Origin: Nocardioides sp.
GTDB lineage: Bacteria; Actinomycetota; Actinomycetes; Propionibacteriales; Nocardioidaceae
Assembly: GCF_030149505.1 (NCBI RefSeq)
Contig: NZ_JASBRN010000037.1
Location: forward strand, 1-64,000
Direction: 5' to 3'
Length of the DNA stretch: 64,000 nt
Shown here: piece after piece, positions 1-7,775 of the stretch
Layout: every line of letters begins with the position of its first letter
Numbering within the stretch: position 1 is the first letter of the stretch
Notes under the pieces: generated by a model
The model's input: the letters and a program-made list of their open reading frames with translations, nothing else
The model's database searches: none
Told to the model about the DNA's origin: nothing
Program-made: the position numbers and the translations under genes

Positions 1-92
1 GCACGCGCGGCGATCACCTCACGGTTCTCACCACGCCGCAACAAGCAGTGGATCAGGTCGAGCTGGTCAACAGGCATCGGCGGAGCTGGCAC
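1..92 (-). CDS. N-terminus of an unidentified protein (runs off the left edge)
   Basis: An open frame starts at a GTG and runs leftwards out of the window without a stop, so about 30 residues are visible. The start is supported by a GAGGGGG Shine-Dalgarno sequence five bases upstream and an in-frame stop before it; an in-frame ATG five codons further on is the alternative. The visible protein has a short proline-rich start followed by a charged, helix-like stretch (residues such as DLIHCLLRRGENREV). I do not recognise the family. It could be the start of a helix-turn-helix or mobile-element protein, but nothing visible proves it. Confidence 0.4.
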   Translation of the reverse strand, partial: MPAPPMPVDQLDLIHCLLRRGENREVIAAR

Positions 93-136
93 AACATCCC
101 CCTCAGGGCAGGGGGTGTTGCGACATTCCTCTGACA

Positions 137-176
137 CCGCCGACGGTTCGGGGGTTCGGAACTGACGGTTCGGCGG
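137..176 (-). terminator. Possible terminator of the GH3 gene
   Basis: Arms CCGCCGA and TCGGCGG enclose a loop that itself contains a GTTC/GAAC inverted repeat. It lies directly after the stop of the GH3 gene in its direction of transcription. The loop is long and there is no T-run, so this is a weak call. Confidence 0.3.
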
Positions 177-177
177 G

Positions 178-1518
178 TCAGGAGCCGTACGCCGCCGCGC
201 TGAGCGCCGCGGAGGCGGCCGCCGCCTGCTCCTCGACGTCGTCGCCCACCGGCCGCTCGGCGGCGATCCGGGCCTGCCAGCGCTGCAGGGCCACCACGCG
301 GGCCGCTGCCTCCTCGACGCGGGCGCGGTCGAGCGTGCCGTCCTCGAGGGCGGCCGTGACGGTCGCGTGGGTGCGACGGGTGTCGACGGGCATCAGCAGC
401 AGGTCGGCCCCGGCCTCGAGCGCCTTGACCGCGAGCGCAGGGATGCCGGCGACGGCACCCATGCCGAGGGAGTCGGTGATGGCCACGCCGCCGAACCCGA
501 GCTCCTCGCGGAGGTAGGCGTAGGTCTCCGGCGCGATCGAGGACGGGGTCCCGGGTGCGAGCGCCTGCACGTCGAGGTGGCCGATCATGACCGAGGGCGC
601 CCCAGCCTGGATCGCCTTCTCGAAGGGCGGCAGGTCGCGGGCCTCCAGCTCGGCCAGTGTGTCGGTCAGCACCGGGAGGGTCAGGTGGGAGTCGGCGGTC
701 GCGCCGCCGTGGCCGGGGAAGTGCTTGGTGGTCGACACCGTGCCCGAGCGGTCGTAGCCGGTCACCGTCTGCTTCACGGCCGCGCCCGCCAGCTCGGGGT
801 CGGTCGAGGGCGAGCGGGAGCCGATCGTCACGTCGGCGGCACCGATCGTCACGTCGGCCACCGGGGCGTAGACCCAGGTGAAGCCGAGGGCGCGCAGCTC
901 CATGCCGGTCGCGTACGCCGCGTCCTTGACCGCCACGCGGCCACGGCGTCCCGCGTTGTCGATGGCCGAGCCCGCCGCGGCGAAGGCCGGGAAGGTCGTC
1001 GCCACGCCGCGCAGGTGGGCGACCGTGCCGCCCTCCTCGTCCACGCCGATCACCGCGGGGAAGTCCCGGCCGCTCTCGGCGACGGCTTCGCTGACGGCCG
1101 CGGTCGTGGCGCGCACCTGGGCCTCGTCCAGGACGTTGTCGGCGGTCACGCAGACCCCGGCCAGGTGCAGGTCGCGCACCAGCCGGGCCGGCACCTCGGG
1201 GTCGGTGCCGGCGTAGCGGCCGACGATGACCTGGCCCGCCAGCTGCTCGGAGGAGTAGGTGGCGACCAGCTCCCGTGCTTCGTCGAGCTCACCGACCGTC
1301 GGGCCCCAGCCCAGCGGCTCGTCGGGGTCGGTGGCGACCGCAGCGTCCTCGGACCCGTCCGGCTGCGCCGTGGCGGCGGGACCCGACGGGTCGGAACCGC
1401 CCGGTGCGGTCGCAGGGTCCGACGGCGCGGCGCAGCCGGCCGCGAGGAGCACCGTGACGGCCAACGAAGCGACCAGCCGGGTCGTCGTCGTACGAGGGCA
1501 GCGGGGGCGGGAGGTCAC
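178..1518 (-). CDS. GH3 family beta-N-acetylhexosaminidase-like lipoprotein
   Basis: Predicted exported glycoside hydrolase of family 3, 446 residues. The N-terminus has an arginine-rich stretch, a hydrophobic segment and a lipobox ending at Cys29 (LAAGC), so it should be lipid-anchored outside the membrane. A low-complexity Gly/Ser/Pro/Ala/Asp linker covers about residues 30-70, and the TIM-barrel catalytic domain follows. The NagZ-type motif KHFPGHG is at 265-271 with DSH at 276-278 (the His-Asp acid/base pair of NagZ enzymes), and ITDSLGM at 347-353 carries the predicted nucleophile Asp349. This pattern is that of enzymes removing N-acetylglucosamine from peptidoglycan or related glycans; the true substrate is inferred. 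The start ATG overlaps the coaE stop by four bases (ATGA), so the two are probably co-translated. A 7-residue tandem duplication (DVTIG twice) lies just before the conserved GSRS segment. Confidence 0.87.
   Translation of the reverse strand: MTSRPRCPRTTTTRLVASLAVTVLLAAGCAAPSDPATAPGGSDPSGPAATAQPDGSEDAAVATDPDEPLGWGPTVGELDEARELVATYSSEQLAGQVIVGRYAGTDPEVPARLVRDLHLAGVCVTADNVLDEAQVRATTAAVSEAVAESGRDFPAVIGVDEEGGTVAHLRGVATTFPAFAAAGSAIDNAGRRGRVAVKDAAYATGMELRALGFTWVYAPVADVTIGAADVTIGSRSPSTDPELAGAAVKQTVTGYDRSGTVSTTKHFPGHGGATADSHLTLPVLTDTLAELEARDLPPFEKAIQAGAPSVMIGHLDVQALAPGTPSSIAPETYAYLREELGFGGVAITDSLGMGAVAGIPALAVKALEAGADLLLMPVDTRRTHATVTAALEDGTLDRARVEEAAARVVALQRWQARIAAERPVGDDVEEQAAAASAALSAAAYGS
821..858. 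repeat. 17-bp direct repeat inside the GH3 gene
   Basis: The same 17 bases occur twice with a 21-base period, producing a 7-codon in-frame tandem duplication (DVTIGAA then DVTIGSR). Family members usually show one copy of this segment near the active-site barrel. Confidence 0.8.
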
Positions 1519-2111
1519 GCGGTGGCCCCGTCGGTCAGCGCCGCGTGCACCTCGGCGACCCGGGCACGCAGCTCGTCCAGGGTGCCGGTGTTCTCGATGA
1601 CGTGGGTCGCCACGGCCAGCCGCTGCTCGCGGGTGGCCTGGGCGGCGATCCGCGCCTCGGCGTCCACGAGGCTCCAGCCCCGGTCGCGCAGCATCCGCTC
1701 GACCTGCAGCTCGCGGGGCACGTCCACCACGACGACCGCGTCGAACTCCGAGGCCCGGCCGGACTCGACGAGGAGCGGGATGTCGTGCACGACCAGAGCG
1801 CCCTGCGGGGCGGCCGCCTCCTGCTCGGCGTACCGCTCGAAGACCAGCGGGTGGACGATCGCCTCGAGCCGACGCCGGGCGGACTCGTCGTGGAAGACCA
1901 GGCTCCCCATGGCCGGGCGGTCCAGCTCGCCGTCCGGGGTCAGCAGCTCCTCGCCGAACTCCGCGACGACCGCGGCCAGGCCGGGGGTGCCGGCGGCCAC
2001 CACCTCGCGCGCGATCGCGTCGGCATCGATGACCACCGCCCCGAGGTCGGTCAGCATCCCTGCGACGGTGCTCTTGCCCGACGCCACCCCACCCGTCAGT
2101 CCGACCCGCAT
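1515..2111 (-). CDS. coaE: Dephospho-CoA kinase
   Basis: Last enzyme of coenzyme A synthesis: phosphorylates the 3' hydroxyl of dephospho-CoA using ATP, in the cytosol. The protein is 198 residues, the normal length for a stand-alone CoaE. The P-loop GLTGGVASGKST is at residues 4-15 and the family motif IDADAIAREV follows at about 28-37. HPLVF (about residues 87-91) and DIPLLVE (about 110-116) match the CoA-binding and lid regions. The ATG has no Shine-Dalgarno sequence but a TAACCT hexamer seven bases upstream, consistent with a leaderless transcript. coaE is followed by the GH3 lipoprotein gene with a four-base overlap. In M. tuberculosis coaE lies beside rpsA and polA, which are also nearby here. 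Confidence 0.95.
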   Translation of the reverse strand: MRVGLTGGVASGKSTVAGMLTDLGAVVIDADAIAREVVAAGTPGLAAVVAEFGEELLTPDGELDRPAMGSLVFHDESARRRLEAIVHPLVFERYAEQEAAAPQGALVVHDIPLLVESGRASEFDAVVVVDVPRELQVERMLRDRGWSLVDAEARIAAQATREQRLAVATHVIENTGTLDELRARVAEVHAALTDGATA

Positions 2112-2118
2112 GCGGGCC

Positions 2119-2124
2119 AGGTTA
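2119..2124 (-). promoter_or_regulatory. Leaderless -10 element of coaE
   Basis: TAACCT on the minus strand, seven bases before the coaE ATG. The spacing places the transcription start on the start codon. Confidence 0.55.
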
Positions 2125-2135
2125 TGCGGTGCGCC

Positions 2136-2510
2136 TCAGAGGAACAGCACCAGTCCGACCACCATCGGCAGCAGGCCCAGCGCCAGCCAGGGGCTGAGCA
2201 GCGGCTTGCGGTGGATCGCCAGCCCTGCGCCGACGGCCATCACGCCGAAGGCACCGGCGATCACCGAGAGCCCGACCCGCGGAACCGTCTCGGCCTCGTC
2301 GATGAACCAGGCCGCCACGAGCAGGCCACCGGCCATGTGCAGGATGGTGGTCACCACCAAGGTCGACATCACCCATGTCTGCACCCGGGTCATGCCGGGC
2401 GAGCCGTACTGGTCGCGCACCGGTGCGTTCGGGTCCATCAGGTGCCGGCGCCGTGGGGCCGCCTGCTCGGTCCGACCCTGGCCCTGCCCTGTGGTGCCCT
2501 GCTCGCTCAC
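2136..2510 (-). CDS. Small three-helix membrane protein, function unknown
   Basis: A 124-residue protein with a hydrophilic, Gln/Gly/Arg-rich N-terminus of about 40 residues and then three hydrophobic segments (roughly residues 45-68, 75-97 and 102-124). The last segment ends within a few residues of the C-terminus. No enzymatic motif is visible and I do not recognise a named family. The GTG start is chosen because a TACCCT hexamer lies six bases upstream, which fits a leaderless mRNA. It sits 24 bases upstream of coaE on the same strand, but coaE appears to have its own promoter. Confidence 0.7.
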   Translation of the reverse strand: MSEQGTTGQGQGRTEQAAPRRRHLMDPNAPVRDQYGSPGMTRVQTWVMSTLVVTTILHMAGGLLVAAWFIDEAETVPRVGLSVIAGAFGVMAVGAGLAIHRKPLLSPWLALGLLPMVVGLVLFL

Positions 2511-2516
2511 AGGTCC

Positions 2517-2522
2517 AGGGTA
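2517..2522 (-). promoter_or_regulatory. Leaderless -10 element of the small membrane protein gene
   Basis: TACCCT on the minus strand, six bases before the GTG start codon. Confidence 0.5.
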
Positions 2523-2535
2523 GGGCCCGGGCCCG

Positions 2536-3321
2536 TCAGTTCAGCATGCGCATGGTCGAGGGCACGCCGCCGCCGCGGTGGACCTCCTCGACGAGCTCCT
2601 GCAGCGCGGTCAGCGCGACGTTCTGCGACATCGGGCCCCACGAGACCCGCGCGACGCCGAGCTCCTCGAGCCGGGCCAGCGAGGGGTTCCCGGGGATGCC
2701 GATGAGCGTGAGGTGCTGGGGCCCGACGGCCTCGACGAGGGTCTCGACCATCCGCTCGTCGAGCTTGGCCGGGACGAAGACCGTCGGTGCACCGGCGGCC
2801 GTGAAGGCCTTGACCCGCTCGACGGCGTCGGCGAGAGCCTCCTGCGGGTCGCGCGAGCGGTCCTTGACGAAGGCGTCGGTGCGGGCGTTGAGCACGAAGT
2901 CCGGGACGCCCTCGGCCTCGGCAGCCTTCAGCACCGCCTCGACGTTGCGCACGGCCTCGTCGAGCGGGCGCAGCTGGTCCTCGAGGTTGCAGCCCACGAC
3001 CCCGACGCCGATGGCCCTGCGCACGGTCTCGGCCGGGTCGCCGTAGCCGCCCTCGAGGTCGGCGGTCACCGGCAGGTCGGTGGCGGCGACGATCCGGCCG
3101 ACGGCCTCGATCATCAGCTCGCCCGGGATGTTCTCGCCGTCCTCGTAGCCGTAGGACGCCGCGATCGAGTGGCTGGCGGTCGCGAGCGCGGCGGTGCCCT
3201 CCACGTCGGCGACCACGGTCGCGGAGATGACGTCCCAGACGTTGACGACGGTCAGCAGCTTCGGGTCGCGGTGGAGCTGCAGCAGGGTGGAGGCACGGGA
3301 GGCGGTGCTGGATTCGGTCAT
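2536..3321 (-). CDS. Isocitrate lyase / PEP mutase family enzyme
   Basis: Cytosolic TIM-barrel enzyme of the isocitrate lyase/phosphoenolpyruvate mutase superfamily, 261 residues, the typical length for the stand-alone PEP-mutase-like branch. Visible family features are NVWDV near the N-terminus, the metal-binding segment TADLEGGYGD, the substrate loop CNLEDQ and the downstream NARTDAF motif. Known members cleave or rearrange C-C or P-C bonds of small carboxylates (methylisocitrate, oxaloacetate, phosphonopyruvate). The exact substrate cannot be read from sequence, and no phosphonate or methylcitrate genes are nearby. The ATG is preceded by TACCGT six bases upstream, so the transcript is probably leaderless. 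The gene is divergent from the AlkZ-like gene, with 63 bases between the two starts. Longer upstream readings of this frame run antisense through that neighbour and are not credible. Confidence 0.85.
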   Translation of the reverse strand: MTESSTASRASTLLQLHRDPKLLTVVNVWDVISATVVADVEGTAALATASHSIAASYGYEDGENIPGELMIEAVGRIVAATDLPVTADLEGGYGDPAETVRRAIGVGVVGCNLEDQLRPLDEAVRNVEAVLKAAEAEGVPDFVLNARTDAFVKDRSRDPQEALADAVERVKAFTAAGAPTVFVPAKLDERMVETLVEAVGPQHLTLIGIPGNPSLARLEELGVARVSWGPMSQNVALTALQELVEEVHRGGGVPSTMRMLN

Positions 3322-3327
3322 GCCTGC

Positions 3328-3333
3328 ACGGTA
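3328..3333 (-). promoter_or_regulatory. Leaderless -10 element of the PEP-mutase family gene
   Basis: TACCGT on the minus strand, six bases before the ATG. Confidence 0.5.
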
Positions 3334-3384
3334 GGCAGGCGCTCCCCCGCCGGCGTACACCCGACCGTCTGCGACGATCGCCCC

Positions 3385-4485
3385 GTGCACGAGCTGACCC
3401 GGGAGCAGGCGCGGGGCATCGCGGTCCGCGCCCAGCTGTTGGCCGAGCCGCGGCCCACCGACGTGCTCGAGGTCGTCGCGCACCTCACGCTCCTGCAGCT
3501 GGACCCGACGAAGGTCGTCGTGCCGTCGGCACACCTGGTGCTGTGGAGCCGGATCGGGTCGGGCTACGAGCGCACCGACCTCGAGGACGCCCTCACCGCG
3601 GGCGAGCTGGTGGAGATCGGCGGCATGGCCACACCGCTCCCCCACGTCCCGCTGCACCGCGCGGTCATGGCCGGCTGGCCCGGCGCCGGTGACCGGCCCT
3701 GGCACGCCGAGGTGGCGGGCTGGGTCGAGGACAACGACGAGTGCCGGCGCGAGATCCTCGAGACGCTGCGTCAGGAGGGGCCGTTGACCGCGCCCGACCT
3801 GCCGGACGCGATCGTCCGGCCGTGGACGTCGTCGGGCTGGACCCACGACAAGTCGGTGCTCAAGCTGCTCGACATCATGGCCGCGCGCGGTGAGGTGCTC
3901 GTCGTCGGCCGCGAGGGCCAGCACCGGCTGTGGGACCTGGCCGAGCGGGTCTTCCCCGACGACCCGGTGCCACCGATGGAGGAGGCGACGGCCGAGCTGC
4001 GGCGGCTGCGGCTGCACTCGCTGGGCATCGACCGGGGCGCGAAGCTCGCCGACGTCGGCGAGCCGGCTCGGATCGAGGGCGTGCGCGGCACCTGGCGGGT
4101 CGATCCGTCGTACGTCGGAGCAGGCGCGTGCACGCGCACCGTGCTCCTCTCCCCGCTGGACCGGCTGGTCCTCGACAGGGCGAGGATGGCCGCACTGTTC
4201 GACTTCGACTACCAGCTCGAGCAGTACAAGCCGGTCGAGCGGCGCCGCTTCGGCTACTGGGCCCTGCCGGTGCTCCACGGCCACGACCTCGTCGGCAAGG
4301 TCGACTGCACCGCCGAGCCGGGCGAGGGCGTGCTGCGGGTCGACGCCGTGCACGAGGACCCCGTGGGCGGCCCCGACGGGCCCCCGTGGACCGAGGAGGT
4401 GCGAGCCGCGGTGCACGCGGAGATCGACGCGCTGGCCACGTGGCTCGGCGTCGAGGCGCTGCTCATGCCGGGGGTCCGCAGGTGA
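3385..4485 (+). CDS. Winged-helix AlkZ/YcaQ-like protein (possible DNA glycosylase)
   Basis: A 366-residue protein of the winged helix-turn-helix family once called DUF1006, which includes the DNA glycosylases AlkZ and YcaQ. The N-terminal segment LLQLDPTKVV has the Q-x-D triad at 38-40, the catalytic signature of YcaQ-type enzymes that excise alkylated bases or unhook interstrand crosslinks. It is followed by AHLVLWSR, the usual family motif. Later signatures include LSPLDRLVLDR and the FDFDY/ERRRFGYWALPVLHG region typical of the C-terminal half. Function as a glycosylase is inferred from the triad. The GTG start is inferred from alignment to the family start and the GACGAT sequence six bases upstream. 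The stop overlaps the start of the acyl-CoA ligase gene (GTGA). Confidence 0.82.
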   Translation: MHELTREQARGIAVRAQLLAEPRPTDVLEVVAHLTLLQLDPTKVVVPSAHLVLWSRIGSGYERTDLEDALTAGELVEIGGMATPLPHVPLHRAVMAGWPGAGDRPWHAEVAGWVEDNDECRREILETLRQEGPLTAPDLPDAIVRPWTSSGWTHDKSVLKLLDIMAARGEVLVVGREGQHRLWDLAERVFPDDPVPPMEEATAELRRLRLHSLGIDRGAKLADVGEPARIEGVRGTWRVDPSYVGAGACTRTVLLSPLDRLVLDRARMAALFDFDYQLEQYKPVERRRFGYWALPVLHGHDLVGKVDCTAEPGEGVLRVDAVHEDPVGGPDGPPWTEEVRAAVHAEIDALATWLGVEALLMPGVRR

Positions 4486-5762
4486 GCAGGGCCGCGACCG
4501 GCCTGCGCGAGGGCGACCGGGTCGCCCTCCTGGTCAGCCCGTCGACGTCGTACGTCGAGGCGGTGCTGGCCCTCCTCGCCGGGGGGATCGTGCCGATCCC
4601 GCTGGACCCTCGCCTGACCGAGCACGAGCGGCAGCGCATCCTGGCCGGCCTCGACCCGACCCTGGTCGTGACCGATGAGTCGGTGCTCGACGCGTTGCTG
4701 GCCGCCCACCGGCCCGACGGACCCGTCACCGGCTGGCTGCCGCGGGCCAGGCCGATGCACTGCACCAGCGGGACGACCGGGACGCCCAAGGGCGTCTGGA
4801 GCGGGGTCCTGGCCGACGACGCCGCCGGCGCCCTGCTGTCCGAGGAGCGCGACCTGTGGGGCTTCGCGGCCGACGACGTCAACCTGGTGCTGAGCCCGCT
4901 CTACCACTCCGCTCCCCTGCGCTTCGCGATGGGGACGCTGCTGGCCGGCGGTCGGATCGTGGTGCCCGGCCCGTTCGAGCCGGCGCTGGTGACCCGCGCG
5001 ATCGTGACCGAGCGGCCCACGACCGCCTTCTGCGTGCCCACGCACCTGCAACGGCTCTTCGCACACTGGGACGCGGTGGGCACCCCCGACCTGTCGTCCT
5101 TCCGGCTCCTCGCGCACGCCGGCGCCCCGTGCCCCGACGACGTCAAGCGGCGGCTGATCGAGGTCTTCCCGCCCGGCTCGACGTGGGAGTTCTACGGCTC
5201 GACCGAGGGACAGTTCACCGCCTGCCGCTCCGAGGAGTGGCTCGAGCGGCCCGGCACCGTCGGGCGGGCGCGCCCGGGCCGGGTGCTGAGCACCGATGCC
5301 GACGGGCTGATCTGGTGCGTGGTGCCCGAGCACGCGCGCTTCACCTACTACCGCGCGCCGGACAAGACCGCCGCGGCCTGGCGCACCACCCCGCAGGGAC
5401 CCGCCTTCACCGTGGGCGACCTGGGCCGGCTCGACGAGGAGGGCTACCTCTTCCTCGACGGCCGCCGCGAGGACCTGGTCATCAGCGGTGGGGTGAACGT
5501 CTACCCGCTCGAGGTCGAGCAGGTGCTGCGCGAGCACCCGGGCGTCGTGGACGTCGCGGTCTACGGCGTACCGGACCCGGAGTGGGGGCAGCGGGTCTGT
5601 GCCGCCGTCGTCGGCACCGCACCCGCCGAGGAGCTGGCCGCGTGGTGCCGCGAGCGCCTCGCCCCGCCCAAGCGCCCCAAGACCTGGACCTCGCTCGACG
5701 ACCTGCCCCGGACGCTGACGGGCAAGGTACGCCGCGACGTGCTCGCCGAGCGCACGCCCTGA
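4482..5762 (+). CDS. AMP-dependent acyl-CoA synthetase/ligase (short form)
   Basis: ANL-superfamily enzyme that activates a carboxylic acid as acyl-AMP and then usually transfers it to CoA. The P-loop TSGTTGTPKG is near residue 90, YGSTEGQ is the A5 motif, GDLGRLDEEGYLFLDGR is the A7/A8 hinge region, and the C-terminal lysine motif LTGKVRR is present. The substrate is unknown. At 426 residues it is clearly shorter than typical members (500 or more); the missing part is at the N-terminus, where about 80 residues of the first subdomain are absent. The GTG start overlaps the stop of the winged-helix gene, and no alternative start restores the missing part because upstream sequence in this frame is antisense-like noise. 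Translational coupling implies co-expression with the DNA-repair-like gene. A strong hairpin terminator follows. Confidence 0.85.
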   Translation: MSRAATGLREGDRVALLVSPSTSYVEAVLALLAGGIVPIPLDPRLTEHERQRILAGLDPTLVVTDESVLDALLAAHRPDGPVTGWLPRARPMHCTSGTTGTPKGVWSGVLADDAAGALLSEERDLWGFAADDVNLVLSPLYHSAPLRFAMGTLLAGGRIVVPGPFEPALVTRAIVTERPTTAFCVPTHLQRLFAHWDAVGTPDLSSFRLLAHAGAPCPDDVKRRLIEVFPPGSTWEFYGSTEGQFTACRSEEWLERPGTVGRARPGRVLSTDADGLIWCVVPEHARFTYYRAPDKTAAAWRTTPQGPAFTVGDLGRLDEEGYLFLDGRREDLVISGGVNVYPLEVEQVLREHPGVVDVAVYGVPDPEWGQRVCAAVVGTAPAEELAAWCRERLAPPKRPKTWTSLDDLPRTLTGKVRRDVLAERTP

Positions 5763-5787
5763 CCCGGGCTGAGGGCACCCGACGACG

Positions 5788-5826
5788 CACGAGGGCCCGC
5801 CAGGTCTGACCTGGCGGGCCCTCGTG
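5788..5826. terminator. Bidirectional hairpin terminator between the ligase gene and rpsA
   Basis: A perfect 18-bp inverted repeat (CACGAGGGCCCGCCAGGT and its complement) with a three-base loop. It lies between two convergent genes and can serve both. No T-run follows, as is usual for such hairpins in high-G+C genomes. Confidence 0.8.
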
Positions 5827-5865
5827 TGGATGTGGTGCTGTGGAGCTAGCGGCTCACGGTGGTGG

Positions 5866-7332
5866 TCACTGACCGCCGGTGAGCTTCTCGCGCAGCGCCT
5901 GCAGGGCCTCGTCCGAGGCGAGCGAGCCACCGTCGGTGGTCTCGGTCTCGGTGCCACCCGAGGAGTACGAGGTGGCCTCGCCGGCCTCGACCTCGGCCTG
6001 CGCGGCCTCCTGCTTCTGCTTGACGTGGGCCTCCCAGCGGGCGTGGGCCTTGGCGTAGTCCGCCTCCCACTTCGCGCGCTGCTCGTCGTAGCCCTCGAGC
6101 CACTCGCCGGTCTCCGGGTCGAAGCCCTCGGGGTAGACGTAGTTGCCCTGCTCGTCGTAGGTCGCGGTCATGCCGTAGAGGGTCGGGTCGAACTCCTCCA
6201 CGTCGGCGGCCGCGGCCGTGTCGTTGGCCTGCTTGAGCGACAGCGAGATCCGGCGACGCTCGAGGTCGATGTCGATGATCTTGACCATGACGTCGTCGTT
6301 GACCTGGACGACCTGCTCGGGGATCTCCACGTGGCGCTCGGCCAGCTCGGAGATGTGCACCAGGCCCTCGATGCCCTCCTCGACGCGGACGAACGAGCCG
6401 AAGGGCACCAGCTTGGTGACCTTGCCCGGCACGATCTGACCGATCTGGTGGGTACGGGCGAAGTGCTGCCACGGGTCCTCCTGGGTCGCCTTCAGCGCCA
6501 GGGAGACGCGCTCGCGGTCCATGTCCACGTCGAGGACCTCGACGGTGACCTCGTCACCGACGGTGACGACCTCGGACGGGTGGTCGATGTGCTTCCAGGA
6601 CAGCTCCGAGACGTGCACCAGACCGTCGACGCCGCCGAGGTCCACGAACGCACCGAAGTTGACGATCGAGGAGACGACACCCTTGCGGATCTGGCCCTTC
6701 TGGAGCTGGGTGAGGAAGCCGTGGCGGACCTCGGACTGGGTCTGCTCGAGCCAGGCGCGGCGCGACAGGACCACGTTGTTGCGGTTCTTGTCGAGCTCGA
6801 TGATCTTCGCCTCGAGCGTCTGGCCGACGTAGGGCTGCAGGTCGCGGACGCGACGCATCTCCACGAGCGAGGCGGGCAGGAAGCCACGCAGGCCGATGTC
6901 GAGGATCAGGCCGCCCTTGACGACCTCGATGACGGTGCCCTCGACGACGCCGTCCTCCTCCTTGACCTGCTCGATCGTGCCCCAGGCGCGCTCGTACTGG
7001 GCGCGCTTCTTGGACAGGATCAGACGACCCTCCTTGTCCTCCTTCTGGAGGACCAGGGCCTCGACTTTGTCGCCGACGGCGACGACCTCGTGCGGGTCGA
7101 CGTCGTGCTTGATCGACAGCTCGCGCGAGGGGATGACGCCCTCGGTCTTGTAGCCGATGTCGAGGAGGACCTCGTCGCGGTCCACCTTGACGATGGTGCC
7201 GTCGACGATGTCGCCGTCGTTGAAGTACTTGATCGTCGCGTCGATCGCGGCGAGGAAGTCCTCTTCCGACCCGATGTCGTTGATCGCCACCTGGGGCGCG
7301 TCGTAGTCGGGAAGAGCAGAAAGGGTAGTCAT
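5866..7332 (-). CDS. rpsA: 30S ribosomal protein S1
   Basis: RNA-binding ribosomal protein that helps 30S subunits bind structured mRNA. The protein is 488 residues with four S1/OB-fold domains at about 40-110, 127-193, 212-281 and 297-367, the normal actinobacterial number. Each carries the typical GxVxxIxxFGxFVxL-like pattern; the last two are the most canonical. The C-terminal 120 residues are acidic, rich in Glu, Ala, Tyr and Trp, then Ser/Thr/Gly-rich, with a final short helix (ALREKL); this tail is the variable part of actinobacterial S1. The ATG is chosen because the S1 homology begins shortly after it and AAGGAA lies upstream. Longer versions of the frame extend through a 440-base non-coding region. 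M. tuberculosis has rpsA next to coaE and polA; here those genes are close but separated by inserts. Confidence 0.97.
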   Translation of the reverse strand: MTTLSALPDYDAPQVAINDIGSEEDFLAAIDATIKYFNDGDIVDGTIVKVDRDEVLLDIGYKTEGVIPSRELSIKHDVDPHEVVAVGDKVEALVLQKEDKEGRLILSKKRAQYERAWGTIEQVKEEDGVVEGTVIEVVKGGLILDIGLRGFLPASLVEMRRVRDLQPYVGQTLEAKIIELDKNRNNVVLSRRAWLEQTQSEVRHGFLTQLQKGQIRKGVVSSIVNFGAFVDLGGVDGLVHVSELSWKHIDHPSEVVTVGDEVTVEVLDVDMDRERVSLALKATQEDPWQHFARTHQIGQIVPGKVTKLVPFGSFVRVEEGIEGLVHISELAERHVEIPEQVVQVNDDVMVKIIDIDLERRRISLSLKQANDTAAAADVEEFDPTLYGMTATYDEQGNYVYPEGFDPETGEWLEGYDEQRAKWEADYAKAHARWEAHVKQKQEAAQAEVEAGEATSYSSGGTETETTDGGSLASDEALQALREKLTGGQ

Positions 7333-7497
7333 AGAGGAAGTGGTTCCTTGGGTGGGCAGAAGTCGTGCGGGCACGCGCGAGGGTCCGGTCCGGACGTGAC
7401 GGTGGCGAGGGCTGCATCCGCGAGGACGACGCCGACCACCGAGGCCGAGCCTGGTCCGCTCCGTACGGGACGCAGGCAGACCACTGGCGCAACGGGC

Positions 7498-7528
7498 AGC
7501 GTACGCCGCCCGCGCGCGGGGAGTCCAA
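7498..7528 (-). promoter_or_regulatory. Possible rpsA promoter in the 443-base rpsA/TSP3 intergenic region
   Basis: On the minus strand TTGGAC and TACGCT are separated by 19 bases, which would give rpsA a 5' leader of about 160 bases. S1 genes in other bacteria often carry long leaders used for autoregulation. I see no other gene, repeat or RNA in the rest of this intergenic stretch. The TSP3 gene on the other strand has a good ribosome-binding site (GAGGAG) six bases before its ATG. Confidence 0.35.
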
Positions 7529-7775
7529 CCAGCGTCCCCACCGCTCGGGAGCGGCCTCCCCGCCCGCCGATCGGCCACCTGGACCAGACCAGCGCATACC
7601 GCCTCGACCGACGGGTACGGCCCGGCCAGTGCGTCGTCGACGCGGACCGCCCCACAGGGACGTCCGGGCCGCCCGCGCACCCGCAGCCCGCCCGGTCGTC
7701 CTGCTCCCTCCACCACCGGGAACCGTCTCCGGCGCGCCGCGGAGCCCCCCGCCATGAGTCACCGAGGAGACCCGC

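Noticed and set aside
1..92. Left-edge frame as an insertion-sequence transposase
   Set aside because: Only about 30 residues are visible, with no DDE motif or terminal inverted repeat.
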